Positions 18,100 to 26,676 of a stretch of 64,000 nt of DNA are shown here, piece after piece. How positions within the stretch are numbered: position 1 is the first letter of the stretch; every line of letters begins with the position of its first letter. The notes below the pieces were generated by a model. That model ran no database searches, was not told the origin of the DNA, and saw nothing but the letters and a program-made list of their open reading frames with translations. Source of the stretch: Acidiflorens sp963841945 (GTDB lineage: Bacteria; Acidobacteriota; Terriglobia; Terriglobales; Acidobacteriaceae); assembly GCA_963841945.1 (NCBI GenBank), contig CAWJFC010000029.1, positions 62,001 to 126,000 on the forward strand, given 5' to 3'. A program made the translations under genes and the position numbers.

Positions 18100-18153
18100 A
18101 ATTTGTAATTGCGTACCCTGAGATCGAGAGCTTTGGCTTTTCAATTACAAATT
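18100..18153. repeat. AT-rich inverted repeat upstream of folE
   Basis: AATTTGTAATTG (18100-18111) and CAATTACAAATT (18142-18153) are perfect 12-bp complements around a 30-base GC-richer loop. A period-8 tail AATCACAAATTACAAATCCT leads directly to the folE ATG. The string AAATTACAAATCCTATGAA is shared exactly with the truB start region. No Shine-Dalgarno is visible at folE. Confidence 0.7.
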
Positions 18154-18176
18154 AGAAATCACAAATTACAAATCCT

Positions 18177-18776
18177 ATGAAGTCCACAACTGAACCGACA
18201 TCCCTCACCGCCGCCACCTACGAAGAACTCGTTCGTGAAACCATCGTCCGCCTGGGCGAAGACCCCGACCGCGAGGGCCTCCTGCGCACTCCCGAGCGCG
18301 TTCACAAGGCCATGCAGTATCTCACCAAGGGCTACCAGCAGGATCCTGAAGCCCTCTTGCGCGATGCGCTTTTCACCGTCACCTACGACGAGATGGTCAT
18401 CGTCAAAGACATCGAGATGTTCAGCCTGTGCGAGCACCACATGTTGCCGTTCTTCGGCAAAGTGCACGTCGCCTACATCCCCAACGGCAAAGTTATCGGC
18501 CTGAGCAAAATTCCGCGACTGATCGAGGTCTTCGCGCGCCGCCTCCAAATCCAGGAGCGCCTCACCACTCAGATTGCCGAGACCATCCAGAAGGCCATCG
18601 AACCGCAGGGCGTCGGCGTCGTCATCGAAGCCCGCCACCTCTGCATGATGATGCGCGGCATCGAAAAACAGCACTCCTCCGCGGTCACCTCGTCCATGCT
18701 CGGCTGCTTCCGCCACGAAGAAGAGACGCGCACGGAGTTCCTCTCCCTGATCCGCCAGCGCACCAACGGCGCCTAA
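18177..18776 (+). CDS. folE: GTP cyclohydrolase I
   Basis: 199 residues. Zinc and catalytic motifs: FSLCEHHMLPFFGKVHVAYI, GLSKIPRLIEVFARRLQIQE, and IEARHLCMMMRGIEKQ; the C-terminal SSMLGCFRHEEETRTEFLSL is as usual. Converts GTP to 7,8-dihydroneopterin triphosphate, the substrate of the two PTPS genes just upstream; it also feeds folate. The start is preceded by an unstructured AT-rich repeat and has no evident RBS. Confidence 0.95.
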   Translation: MKSTTEPTSLTAATYEELVRETIVRLGEDPDREGLLRTPERVHKAMQYLTKGYQQDPEALLRDALFTVTYDEMVIVKDIEMFSLCEHHMLPFFGKVHVAYIPNGKVIGLSKIPRLIEVFARRLQIQERLTTQIAETIQKAIEPQGVGVVIEARHLCMMMRGIEKQHSSAVTSSMLGCFRHEEETRTEFLSLIRQRTNGA

Positions 18777-18783
18777 CCCAAAC

Positions 18784-19512
18784 GTGAAAACAAAACCGTC
18801 TCTACTGAAAAGCCGTCTCGCCCTCGTCACCGGAGCCAACCGTGGCATGGGTTTCGAAATCGCCGCCGCCCTCGCCCGCCAAGGTTGCGATCTCGTTATC
18901 ACCGCGCGCGACGCTAAAACTCTCGGCCAGTCTGCGCGCCAGCTGGAAAAACTCAATGTCCACACCCTCGCCCAAACCTGCGACGTGCGCGATCCCGCTT
19001 CCGTCGACTATCTCTTCGCCATCATCCGCCGCCTGCGCCGGCCGCTCGATTTCCTCATCAACAACGCTGGCATCGCGCACCCCGCGCGCAACGTCAGCGA
19101 CCTGCCCTACCCCATGTGGCGCGACGTCATCGAGACCAACCTCACCGGCACATTTCTCGTCACTCAGGCCGCCCTCGCTGTGATGAAGAAGGGAAGTGTG
19201 ATCATGAACAATCTCTCCGTAGCCGCCGAGCGAGTTTTTCCCGGCTCCGCTGCCTACTGCGCCTCGAAGCATGGGGCACTCGGACTCACCGACACACTCC
19301 GCGAAGAGCTTCGTCCCAAAGGAATCCGCGTAATCGCCCTGCTCCCCGGCGCAATCGACACCGACATCTGGAACACCATGTGGCCAAAGGCGCCGCGCAA
19401 AAAAATGATGTCCGCCGCCACGGTAGCCCAAGCCGCAGTCAACGCCCTCATGCTTGCACCCGACAGCGTGGTAGAAAAAATTGTGATTAGACCGCCGGCC
19501 GGAACGCTCTAG
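18784..19512 (+). CDS. Short-chain dehydrogenase/reductase, candidate pterin reductase
   Basis: 242 residues, GTG start 7 bp after folE. Rossmann motif VTGANRGMGFEIA, DVRDPASV, NNAGIAHPA, and the catalytic Ser ... YCASKHG (YxxxK) are intact. General SDR fold; the best generic name would be 3-oxoacyl-ACP reductase-like. Its place directly after two PTPS genes and folE makes sepiapterin/6-pyruvoyl-tetrahydropterin reductase an attractive guess, giving tetrahydrobiopterin. That part is inference from context, not from a diagnostic motif. Confidence 0.85.
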   Translation: MKTKPSLLKSRLALVTGANRGMGFEIAAALARQGCDLVITARDAKTLGQSARQLEKLNVHTLAQTCDVRDPASVDYLFAIIRRLRRPLDFLINNAGIAHPARNVSDLPYPMWRDVIETNLTGTFLVTQAALAVMKKGSVIMNNLSVAAERVFPGSAAYCASKHGALGLTDTLREELRPKGIRVIALLPGAIDTDIWNTMWPKAPRKKMMSAATVAQAAVNALMLAPDSVVEKIVIRPPAGTL

Positions 19513-19583
19513 TCGGGGGCAGATGCAACGGCAGGGAAGCATTCTCGATGCTTTGGGCATCTAATTAAGCGAGAGTCGCGATC

Positions 19584-19925
19584 ATGTCATTCCTGGAATA
19601 TTTCAAGTCGCTCCGGCCCGAGCAACGACTCGCATGGCTGGTCGCCGTTGGAGCCGACGCGCTACAAATTATTGCCTTCCCGCTCTTCGCCGAAGGTGGC
19701 GCCTCGCCCGCCGACTCAGTTCTAGACCTGATCGTGGCCTTCGCACTGATTCGCCTGCTCGGATGGCACTGGGCATTCCTGCCCTCGCTGGCGGCCGAAC
19801 TCATCCCCGGCGCCGATCTCTTTCCCACCTGGACGGCCGCAGTGTGGTTCGTAACTCGCAGGCAAGTCCGCGAAGGTGAAGTGGAGATCCTTCCGCCCGG
19901 CCCGGCACCCGAGCCGCGGCGCTAA
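19584..19925 (+). CDS. Small conserved membrane protein of unknown function
   Basis: 113 residues with two or three hydrophobic segments (AWLVAVGADALQIIAFPLF, LDLIVAFALIRLLGWHWAFL) and a C-terminal soluble tail rich in Pro and Glu (VEILPPGPAPEPRR). No family recognised. It is 71 bp after the SDR gene and converges with a secreted protein gene. The GADALQI ... GWHWAFLPSLAAELIPGADL pattern seems regular enough for a real protein. Confidence 0.65.
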   Translation: MSFLEYFKSLRPEQRLAWLVAVGADALQIIAFPLFAEGGASPADSVLDLIVAFALIRLLGWHWAFLPSLAAELIPGADLFPTWTAAVWFVTRRQVREGEVEILPPGPAPEPRR

Positions 19926-19944
19926 AAGCTTGAAAACTTCTCTT

Positions 19945-20415
19945 CTAGTACTGCGTGTCGAACCGTAGATTATCGTCCGCCTGCTTTTGAATCGCGTCGG
20001 TCAGATTGGCGTCGAACTGGAGCCCATAGCAGATCCACTTTCCAGCCGGCTTATAGTACTTAATTCTTACCGAGATCGGCTGCCGATCGTATGCGACAAA
20101 GTAGTGCTGGTAGACGAACATGTCTGCGACCTTCGTCTCAATCAGCTTGCTATGAGATATGTATGAGCCCATCAGCGTCCCTATAGATCCAAATTGAGTC
20201 TTGAGCTGATCAACCGTATCGGGCATCTTCTTCATGGCGGGATTCGTGTCGAGTAGGTAATCGACCGCTTCCGCATTTTTTCCCTCTTTCACCATACTGA
20301 AGAAATGATCTGACATGGCCTGGTACGATGAATCCTCCGTAGCCGCCAAACATGGCGCCGCCAGAAGGCCGAGCACAACCAGGCAGAAGAAGCTTAAACG
20401 GCATTGGTTTTTCAC
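19945..20415 (-). CDS. Secreted protein of unknown function
   Basis: 156 residues from GTG 20415, chosen because AAAGGAG lies five bases upstream and the signal peptide (SFFCLVVLGLLAAPCLA) starts right after it. The mature part (SYQAMSDHFFSMVKEGKNAEAVDYLLDT; YQHYFVAYDRQPISVRIKYY; GKWICYGLQFD) looks like a small NTF2/DUF4864-type fold with helical N-terminus, but I do not recognise a specific family. It is downstream of the rhomboid gene on the same strand, with a period-8 repeat between them. Confidence 0.65.
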   Translation of the reverse strand: MKNQCRLSFFCLVVLGLLAAPCLAATEDSSYQAMSDHFFSMVKEGKNAEAVDYLLDTNPAMKKMPDTVDQLKTQFGSIGTLMGSYISHSKLIETKVADMFVYQHYFVAYDRQPISVRIKYYKPAGKWICYGLQFDANLTDAIQKQADDNLRFDTQY

Positions 20416-20488
20416 GGGTTCTCCTTTTCTGAAACGCACAGGATACTGCTTCTCTTTGAAAGTCAGCCTCGGGCAGCCAAGACTTACT

Positions 20489-20518
20489 GAGAACTGGCCA
20501 CTGGAAGCTGGCAACTGC
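20489..20518. repeat. Period-7/8 repeat, AACTGGCAACTG type, second copy
   Basis: GAGAACTGGCCACTGG followed by AAGCTGGCAACTG, a relative of the 17180-17218 element, ends just beyond the rhomboid stop and upstream of the secreted-protein gene on the minus strand. Confidence 0.55.
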
Positions 20519-20523
20519 TTTTC

Positions 20524-21225
20524 TCACCACGTCCCATACCGATACCGTCCCGGCCGCTCGCGAAAGATCTTTACCATCAGCATACCGGCCACGAAGCCAC
20601 CCACGTGCGCCCAAAAAGCAATTCCTCCTGATGCCGCCGTCGCCTCCGCCGAATTTACCGTTCCACTGAGGAAGTTGATCAGGAACCAGTACCCGAGCAT
20701 CAGCCACGCCGGAACGTGAAACAAAAAAATCGGCGGAAACCAGACCAGCACGCGCGCCCGCGGGTAGAGAATGAAGTACGCTCCCATTACTCCGGCAATG
20801 GCACCGCTCGCGCCGATGATCGGCACGCGCGAATTGGCATTCAGTAGCACGTGTGTCGCCGCCGCGGCGCATCCGCTCAACAGATAAAATACGAGATAGC
20901 GGAAGTGGCCGAGATAATCCTCGACGTTGTCGCCGAAGATCCACAGGAAGAGCATATTGCCCGCGACATGCAAGAATGAAGCGTGCAGGAACATCGAGGT
21001 GAACACGGGCAGGATCGCGGTCGCGATCGGATCGTGGTAGCGGCCCGAAAGCACGCCGAGCGCGTGCCGCGGCACCACCCCGAACTGAAAGGCAAAAGCC
21101 TGAAACGCCCGAGTGTTCAGCCCAACCGACAGCTCCCAGACAAAAACCAGCACGTTCAGCACAATCAAAAAATAGTTGATGAAGGGCGTGGAGAAGCTCG
21201 GCTGATCGTCGCGGAGAGGAATCAT
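20524..21225 (-). CDS. Rhomboid family intramembrane serine protease
   Basis: 233 residues. About six transmembrane segments; HVAGN (86-90) in the TM2 HxxxN motif, catalytic Ser140 in IIGASGAIAGVMGAYF and catalytic His206 in AFWAHVGGFVAGM complete the dyad. Loop 1 contains the long VPRHALGVLSGRYHDPIATA segment. It cleaves membrane proteins near the outer face of a transmembrane helix; the target is unknown. A complex set of AT-rich repeats lies upstream, between it and truB, which is divergent. Confidence 0.92.
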   Translation of the reverse strand: MIPLRDDQPSFSTPFINYFLIVLNVLVFVWELSVGLNTRAFQAFAFQFGVVPRHALGVLSGRYHDPIATAILPVFTSMFLHASFLHVAGNMLFLWIFGDNVEDYLGHFRYLVFYLLSGCAAAATHVLLNANSRVPIIGASGAIAGVMGAYFILYPRARVLVWFPPIFLFHVPAWLMLGYWFLINFLSGTVNSAEATAASGGIAFWAHVGGFVAGMLMVKIFRERPGRYRYGTW

Positions 21226-21432
21226 TCAATTGGTAATTGATAATTTGTAATTGCTAATCTAAAACCGGCGGCGGGCAATTAGGTTTCGATTTGGCCGCGT
21301 TCGAAAATTACCAATTACAAATTACCAGATCACGAATCCTCTCAATTGGTAATTTGCGATTGAAGTTTGTAATTTCAGGTATGGCGAACGAGCTGCCTTG
21401 GTCTTGCTCTTCAATTACAAATTACAAATCCT
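21226..21432. repeat. Cluster of AT-rich period-8 repeats between rhomboid gene and truB
   Basis: Multiple copies of TTGTAATT/AATTACAA words: GGTAATTGATAATTTGTAAT after 21230, AATTACCAATTACAAATTAC near 21305, GGTAATTTGCGATTGAAG near 21346 and CAATTACAAATTACAAATCC before the truB ATG. Between the last opposing arms is a GC-richer loop (CGAACGAGCTGCCTTGGTCT) similar to the loop upstream of folE (GATCGAGAGCTTTGGCTTTT). So it is a related repeat element in two places. Confidence 0.7.
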
Positions 21433-22344
21433 ATGAACTCTGTTCTCATCCTCGATAAGCCGCCAGGGCTCACCTCGCACGACGTCGTCAACCGTGTGCG
21501 CCGCATTCTCGGCGAGCGCTCGGTCGGCCACCTCGGCACGCTCGACCCCTCGGCCACCGGCGTCCTGCCGCTGGTCATCGGCAGCTTCACCCGTCTCGCC
21601 CAGTTCTACGCCCACTCCGAAAAAAAGTATGAGGGCGTAATCCGCTTCGGGTTTTCCACCGACACCTACGACGCCGATGGCGAGCCCACCTCAACGCCGC
21701 AACCCGTCGCGCTTGACCCGGCTGCGCTTGAAGCCCTGGCCGCCGATTTTCGCGGCACCATCCAGCAGACGCCGCCGCCATTCTCCGCTAAGAAGATCGC
21801 CGGTGTTCCTGCCTACAAGCTCGCCCGCAAAAATCGCGAAGTAACGCTCCAGCCGGTGCAAGTGGAGATTAAGGAATTTGCCCTCCTCGACATCGCGGCC
21901 GATCGCGTAACGTTCCGCGCCCACGTCACCTCCGGCACTTATCTCCGCTCCATCGCCCACGACATGGGCCAGAAGCTAGGCTGCGGCGCCCATCTCGCCT
22001 CGCTCCGCCGCACCGCCGTCGCCGAGTTCACCATCCAAGACGCCCACACCCTCGCCGATCTCGAAGCCGCCGCCAAGCAGGCGAAATCGCAGGGAAGTAT
22101 CGAAGACTCCTGCGAGCATCTCTTCGTCCATCCCCGTCTGCTCGTGCCGCAACTGCCCAGCGTCAACGCGACCGACGAAAACGTCGCCATGATTCGCGCC
22201 GGACGCGCCGTCAATCTTCCCGAAATGTCTCGCGCTCCACTCGTCAAAGTTTTTTATGGACAGCGCGAACTGGTGGCCATCGCCACCCGCATCGCCGGCA
22301 CACTTTTTCACGCCGGCATCGTGCTCACGACCGCGGCCCCGTAA
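21433..22344 (+). CDS. truB: tRNA pseudouridine(55) synthase
   Basis: 303 residues. Catalytic Asp38 in VGHLGTLDPSATGVLPL, plus LDKPPGLTSHDVV and the KxYEGVIRFG strand, RxVTFRAHVTSGTYLRSIAHDMG and the C-terminal PUA-like extension (RAGRAVNLPEMSRAPLVKVF). Makes pseudouridine-55 in the T loop of tRNAs. The start region is identical to that of folE for 19 bases including ATGAA, and has no SD, so the leader may be initiated through an unstructured AT-rich site. Confidence 0.95.
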   Translation: MNSVLILDKPPGLTSHDVVNRVRRILGERSVGHLGTLDPSATGVLPLVIGSFTRLAQFYAHSEKKYEGVIRFGFSTDTYDADGEPTSTPQPVALDPAALEALAADFRGTIQQTPPPFSAKKIAGVPAYKLARKNREVTLQPVQVEIKEFALLDIAADRVTFRAHVTSGTYLRSIAHDMGQKLGCGAHLASLRRTAVAEFTIQDAHTLADLEAAAKQAKSQGSIEDSCEHLFVHPRLLVPQLPSVNATDENVAMIRAGRAVNLPEMSRAPLVKVFYGQRELVAIATRIAGTLFHAGIVLTTAAP

Positions 22345-22433
22345 GGTCATTCCAGCCATAACCAGCCGCTTCAAGCGGAGATCGCCAGCCTGAAATCAAA
22401 GTTCTGCCCCGCGATCTAACCTAGACGCGACGC

Positions 22434-22823
22434 CTACCTCGGCCGGCCGAAGAACAATACATAGCCGTCCGGGTCGCGAATCTGAAATCCACGCAACCCG
22501 TCATGGGTATCCTTCAGCGGCTCGCTGAACACCACTCCACGCTCCGCAAATTCCGCGGCCAGCGCATCCGGGTCTTCCGTATAAACGAAAGCATCCCAAG
22601 CGATCCATGGATGCCGCGTCGAATTCGGCATCGGCGCCAGGCCGCCATGGGATTTGACAAAGAGCTGCGCCCCGTTGCGCCCAACAATACCGAAAAAAGG
22701 ATTCTCCTCCGGTTGCCGGAATCGTGTCTCGAAGCCCAGTTTGTCGCGGTAGAAGGCAATGGTCTCGTCGACATTGCTGACGATAAAAAACGGTGAAATC
22801 CCCGAAGTGGTAGCTCGTGTCAT
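22434..22823 (-). CDS. VOC (glyoxalase/bleomycin resistance) family protein
   Basis: 129 residues from ATG 22823, where the family similarity begins; the open frame runs upstream but not convincingly. SPFFIVSNVDETIAFYRDKLGFET is the classical VOC beta-alpha motif, and DALAAEFAERGVVFSEPL, then IRDPDGYVLFFGRPR close the second half. Possible role as metalloenzyme or antibiotic-binding protein; the substrate cannot be told. A single gene, divergent from the pst operon. Confidence 0.85.
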   Translation of the reverse strand: MTRATTSGISPFFIVSNVDETIAFYRDKLGFETRFRQPEENPFFGIVGRNGAQLFVKSHGGLAPMPNSTRHPWIAWDAFVYTEDPDALAAEFAERGVVFSEPLKDTHDGLRGFQIRDPDGYVLFFGRPR

Positions 22824-23017
22824 GACCGTAAACGCACCCGCCGCTGATCGATCCTGAAATATATCAGGGGTCGAGTCGCAATGAAATTTTGCGGCACGAA
22901 CCTTGATACGTAAAGAAGTCCACAAGGGTTGAAGGGTTCTCAGCGGTCGCCCGTCTACGTGGTAGAAAGTAGGAGGCTGCCTATCGGTACTGTCCCCAGG
23001 GCCTCTCTTTTTAACCC

Positions 23018-23030
23018 GGTTGTAACAACC
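23018..23030. promoter_or_regulatory. Short palindrome upstream of pstC
   Basis: GGTTGTAACAACC, a perfect 6-bp inverted repeat around a single A, lies 21 bases before the pstC start in a 228-base spacer. It could be an operator for a phosphate regulator. It does not match the enterobacterial Pho box, so the label is tentative. Confidence 0.25.
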
Positions 23031-23051
23031 CTTTGTTAGCCTCAAAGCGGA

Positions 23052-24086
23052 ATGGCAAATCCAGCTCTGCCCCGGCCGCGTTTTGAGGCTCCCGACCCGG
23101 AGCAAGGACCGAAAGCTATCCAGAAAATAGAAGCCAGCACCGCGCCGTTGTTGCAGGGGAAGGTGAGCGAGGTCCCCGACGCTTTATTTGCCGGAGCCAT
23201 GCGTTTTTGCGGCTTTGCAGTCGTCGCCCTCCTCGGCCTGATCGTCTATCAGTTAATCCTTGGCTCACAACTTTCCTGGCACGCCTTTGGATGGAAATTC
23301 TTTGGCACGCAGGACTGGAACCCGGTCGAAGATCAATTCGGCGCGTTGCCATTCATCTACGGCACGCTCGTTTCCTCGTTGCTCTCCCTGGTCATCGCCG
23401 TCCCGCTGGCCGTCGGAGTCGCCGTCTTTATTACCGAGATGTGTCCGGTCGCCCTGCGCGGCATTCTTTCCTTCACTACCGAACTGCTCGCGGCCATCCC
23501 GAGCGTGGTCTATGGGCTGTGGGCAATCTTTGTTCTCGTGCCGGTTCTCCGCGAATATGTCCAGCCCTTTCTCGCCAAAACTCTCGGCTGGACCACTTTC
23601 TTCTCCGGTCCGCCTTACGGGATCGGAATGCTCGCCGCCGGTGTGATCCTCGCCATCATGATCCTCCCCATCATCTCCTCGATCACGCGCGAAGTGCTGA
23701 CCGTAGTCCCGCAACATCAGCGCGAGGCCGTGCTCGCCCTGGGCGCGACCCGCTGGGAGATGATTCGCGTCGGCGTGCTGCGCAACGCCCGCGCCGGAAT
23801 CGTCGGCGCCATCATTCTCGGCCTCGGCCGGGCTCTGGGCGAAACCATGGCCGTCACCATGGTCATCGGCAACCGTCCGGAGATCGCGAAGTCGCTCTTC
23901 GCCCCTGGATACACCATGGCCAGCGTGCTCGCCAACGAATTCAGCGAAGCCACCGGAGATCTTTATCTCTCCGCATTAATCGAGATCGGCCTCGCGCTTT
24001 TCCTGGTAACCATCGTAGTCAACGCGCTTGCCCGCCTCATGGTGTGGAGCGTCACCCGCGGCCAGCCCACGCGCGGAGTAGTGTGA
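23052..24086 (+). CDS. pstC: Phosphate ABC transporter permease PstC
   Basis: 344 residues with six transmembrane segments and an unusually long cytoplasmic N-terminus (~55 residues). LPFIYGTLVSSLLSLVIAVP, LLAAIPSVVYGLWAIFVLVP and the EAA-loop EAVLALGATRWEMIRVGVL followed by GRALGETMAVTMVIGN identify PstC. With PstA and PstB it takes up inorganic phosphate; the periplasmic binding protein PstS is not in the window. Opens the pstC-pstA-pstB-phoU operon. Confidence 0.95.
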   Translation: MANPALPRPRFEAPDPEQGPKAIQKIEASTAPLLQGKVSEVPDALFAGAMRFCGFAVVALLGLIVYQLILGSQLSWHAFGWKFFGTQDWNPVEDQFGALPFIYGTLVSSLLSLVIAVPLAVGVAVFITEMCPVALRGILSFTTELLAAIPSVVYGLWAIFVLVPVLREYVQPFLAKTLGWTTFFSGPPYGIGMLAAGVILAIMILPIISSITREVLTVVPQHQREAVLALGATRWEMIRVGVLRNARAGIVGAIILGLGRALGETMAVTMVIGNRPEIAKSLFAPGYTMASVLANEFSEATGDLYLSALIEIGLALFLVTIVVNALARLMVWSVTRGQPTRGVV

Positions 24087-24182
24087 GGACGGCTCGTAGT
24101 TCAGTTTTAAGATCGGATTGCGGATCGGTATTTAAGATTAGTTGTTGAAGCTGCTTTAGGATTTTTCGTAGACGAGTGAGCC

Positions 24183-25067
24183 ATGGCCGATGCAATCGCC
24201 AATTCGACGTTGACCGAGATCCCGCCCATCAGTTGGCGGCGGCGCGCCACCGACCATCTGATGACCGGCGTTGCTGTGCTTACCGTCATCCTGGTGCTCG
24301 CCCCGCTCTTCGCCATCTTCACCTATCTCGTTTACAAGGGCATCGGCTCCCTCAACATCGCATTCCTCACCCAGACGCCCAAGCCGGTCGGCGAAGCCGG
24401 AGGCGGCATGGCCAATGCCATCGTCGGCTCCGGGCTCATCCTCGCCATCGCCAGCCTTCTGGGAGTTCCCATGGGCATCGGCGCCGGCATCTTCCTTTCC
24501 GAGTACGGCCGCAACCGCTATGGCGACGCTGTCCGGTTCGTCTCCGACGTGCTCAACGGCGTGCCCTCGATCGTCATCGGCATCGTCGCCTACGGCCTCG
24601 TGGTCATTCGCCAAAAGCATTTCTCCGCCCTTGCGGGTGGCGTCGCTCTTGCCATCATGATGGTCCCGACCATCGCGCGCACTACCGAGCAGATGCTGCT
24701 CCTCGTTCCGCAATCGATTCGCGAAGCCGCCTACGGCCTCGGCGTCTCGCGCTGGCGCACCACCCTCTCCATCACGCTGCGCACGGCGACCTCGGGCGTC
24801 ATCACCGGCGTCATGCTCGCCTTCGCCCGCGTTGCGGGAGAGACGGCGCCGCTGCTCTTCACCGCCTTCGGCAACCAGTTCTGGAACTTAAAGCCGAACG
24901 AGCCAACGGCGGCTCTGTCCTTACAGATTTATACGTACGCGCTCTCGCCCTTCGATGACTGGCATCGGCAGGCGTGGGCCGGTTCGTTTGTTCTCATCGT
25001 GCTGATCGTCAGCGCGGTCGCAGCGGTGCGCCTCGCGGTGCGCCACGGAAAGTTGGCGGGAGCCTAG
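24183..25067 (+). CDS. pstA: Phosphate ABC transporter permease PstA
   Basis: 294 residues, 96 bp after pstC. IVGSGLILAIASLLGVPMGI, LNGVPSIVIGIVAYGLVV, MMVPTIARTTEQMLLLVP and the EAA-type EAAYGLGVSRWRTTLSITL followed by RVAGETAPLLFTAFGN are those of PstA. Six transmembrane segments. Forms the inner-membrane channel with PstC. Confidence 0.95.
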   Translation: MADAIANSTLTEIPPISWRRRATDHLMTGVAVLTVILVLAPLFAIFTYLVYKGIGSLNIAFLTQTPKPVGEAGGGMANAIVGSGLILAIASLLGVPMGIGAGIFLSEYGRNRYGDAVRFVSDVLNGVPSIVIGIVAYGLVVIRQKHFSALAGGVALAIMMVPTIARTTEQMLLLVPQSIREAAYGLGVSRWRTTLSITLRTATSGVITGVMLAFARVAGETAPLLFTAFGNQFWNLKPNEPTAALSLQIYTYALSPFDDWHRQAWAGSFVLIVLIVSAVAAVRLAVRHGKLAGA

Positions 25068-25071
25068 GGTT

Positions 25072-25830
25072 ATGGGAGTTGGAATCACAGTCGAGCGACT
25101 CAACGCCTTCTACGGCAAGACGCAGGCGTTGTTCGACATCAACATCAACGTGCAGGCCAATCATGCCACCGCGCTGATCGGGCCCTCCGGGTGCGGGAAG
25201 TCCACCTTCATCCGCTGCCTCAACCGCATGCATGAAACGCTGCCCGAAGCGCGCGTGGAAGGCACAGTCCGCATCGGCGACTTCAGCGTCTATAACGGAA
25301 GCTCCGCGACCCAGCTCCGCCGCCGTGTGGGAATGGTCTTTCAGAAACCGAATCCCTTTCCGACCATGTCGATCTACGACAACGTTGCCGCCGGCCTGAA
25401 GCTGAATGGATTTCGCAATCGTAAAAAAATCGACGAGATCGTCGAACGGTCTTTGCGCAGCTCCGCCCTCTTCGACGAGGTCAAGGATTCTCTCCACAAG
25501 AAATCCGGCGCCGGCCTCTCCGGCGGCCAGCAGCAGCGCCTCTGCATCGCCCGCGCCTTGGCGGTCCAACCTGAGGTCCTCCTAATGGACGAGCCCTGCT
25601 CCGCCCTCGATCCGATCTCTACCGGCAAGATCGAAGAACTGATTTTTCAATTAAAAGAGCAATACACCATCGTCATCGTGACGCATAATATGCAGCAGGC
25701 CGCCCGTGTGGCCGAGTTCACCGGATTTTTCCTGCTCGGCAAGATGATCGAGTTCGACAAGACGGAGAAGGTATTCACCAATCCCTCCGACAAGAGAACC
25801 GAAGATTACGTAACCGGTCGATTCGGCTAG
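25072..25830 (+). CDS. pstB: Phosphate ABC transporter ATP-binding protein PstB
   Basis: 252 residues, 4 bp after the pstA stop. Walker A GPSGCGKSTFIRCLNRMHE, signature LSGGQQQRLCIARALA, Walker B EVLLMDEPCSALDPIST and VIVTHNMQQAARVAEFTGFF are exactly PstB-type. Hydrolyses ATP to drive phosphate import and, with PhoU, signals phosphate status. Note a longer than usual basic stretch KKIDEIVERSLRSSALFDEV between Q-loop and signature, normal for PstB. Confidence 0.97.
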   Translation: MGVGITVERLNAFYGKTQALFDININVQANHATALIGPSGCGKSTFIRCLNRMHETLPEARVEGTVRIGDFSVYNGSSATQLRRRVGMVFQKPNPFPTMSIYDNVAAGLKLNGFRNRKKIDEIVERSLRSSALFDEVKDSLHKKSGAGLSGGQQQRLCIARALAVQPEVLLMDEPCSALDPISTGKIEELIFQLKEQYTIVIVTHNMQQAARVAEFTGFFLLGKMIEFDKTEKVFTNPSDKRTEDYVTGRFG

Positions 25831-25965
25831 AAATTTGATAGCTGGCGGGGCACTGGAGTCAGCGAATAGAGAGATTTTGGGTGACGCAGCGCTTCAATGC
25901 TGCGGTGAGAGTTGCAATTTGACAAGCGGCTTGGGCCGCTTAGGGCTTCACGGAGCAGACAAATA

Positions 25966-26676
25966 ATGGTGCGAACCCGTTTTCAACAACAAATGGAGGA
26001 ACTCCGCGAAAAGCTCCTCCGCATGGGCGGCATGGCCGAACTCGCGGTCGACCGCGCCTGCCAGGCCTATACCGAGCGCGATCTCCACCGCTGCCAGCTC
26101 GTCCTCGAAAACGAGAGCTTGATCAATGCGGCCGAGCGCGAAATCGACGAAATGGCCTTCGACATCCTCGCCACCCAGCAACCCGCCGCGGTCGACCTCC
26201 GCTTCATTCTCGCCGTCACCAAGATCAACGCCGACCTCGAGCGCGTCGGCGATCAGGCCGTCAACATCGCCGAGCGCGTCATGGACATGATCGAGCTTCC
26301 CGCCGTCGAACTACCGGTCGACATCGGCCGCATGGCCACCGCCGTCAGTGCTATGGTTCGCCGCTCCCTCGAATCCTTTGTCGAAGGCAAAGCCGAACTC
26401 GCCCAGGCCGTGCTCGAAATGGATCACGTCGTCGACCGCATGCGCGACGAAGCCTTCATCGTCCTCGTCCGCAGCATGAACGAACAGCCTCAAAGCACGC
26501 AGCAGGCGCTCGACGCCCTTCTCGTCGCCCGCAATCTCGAGCGCGTCGCCGACCACGCCACCAACATCTCCGAAGACGTAATCTTCTGGGTCCTCGGCGC
26601 CGACGTCCGCCATCACGCCCAGGCCGCCTCGATCAGTCCCGTTCCCGCTCCGCCCACCGAATCCACCGGCACCTAA
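25966..26676 (+). CDS. phoU: Phosphate transport regulator PhoU
   Basis: About 236 residues, two PhoU three-helix bundles. MEELREKLLRMGGMAELAVD opens the first, FDILATQQPAAVDLRFILA and TKINADLERVGDQAVNIAER give the metal-binding ExxxD motif; RNLERVADHATNISEDVIFW repeats it in the second half. GGAG lies ten bases before ATG 25966. Last gene of the pst operon; it represses phosphate-starvation signalling. No phoR/phoB pair is nearby. Confidence 0.95.
   Translation: MVRTRFQQQMEELREKLLRMGGMAELAVDRACQAYTERDLHRCQLVLENESLINAAEREIDEMAFDILATQQPAAVDLRFILAVTKINADLERVGDQAVNIAERVMDMIELPAVELPVDIGRMATAVSAMVRRSLESFVEGKAELAQAVLEMDHVVDRMRDEAFIVLVRSMNEQPQSTQQALDALLVARNLERVADHATNISEDVIFWVLGADVRHHAQAASISPVPAPPTESTGT

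Noticed and set aside
24176..24958. 260-residue plus frame inside pstA
   Set aside because: His/Arg-rich out-of-frame shadow of pstA.
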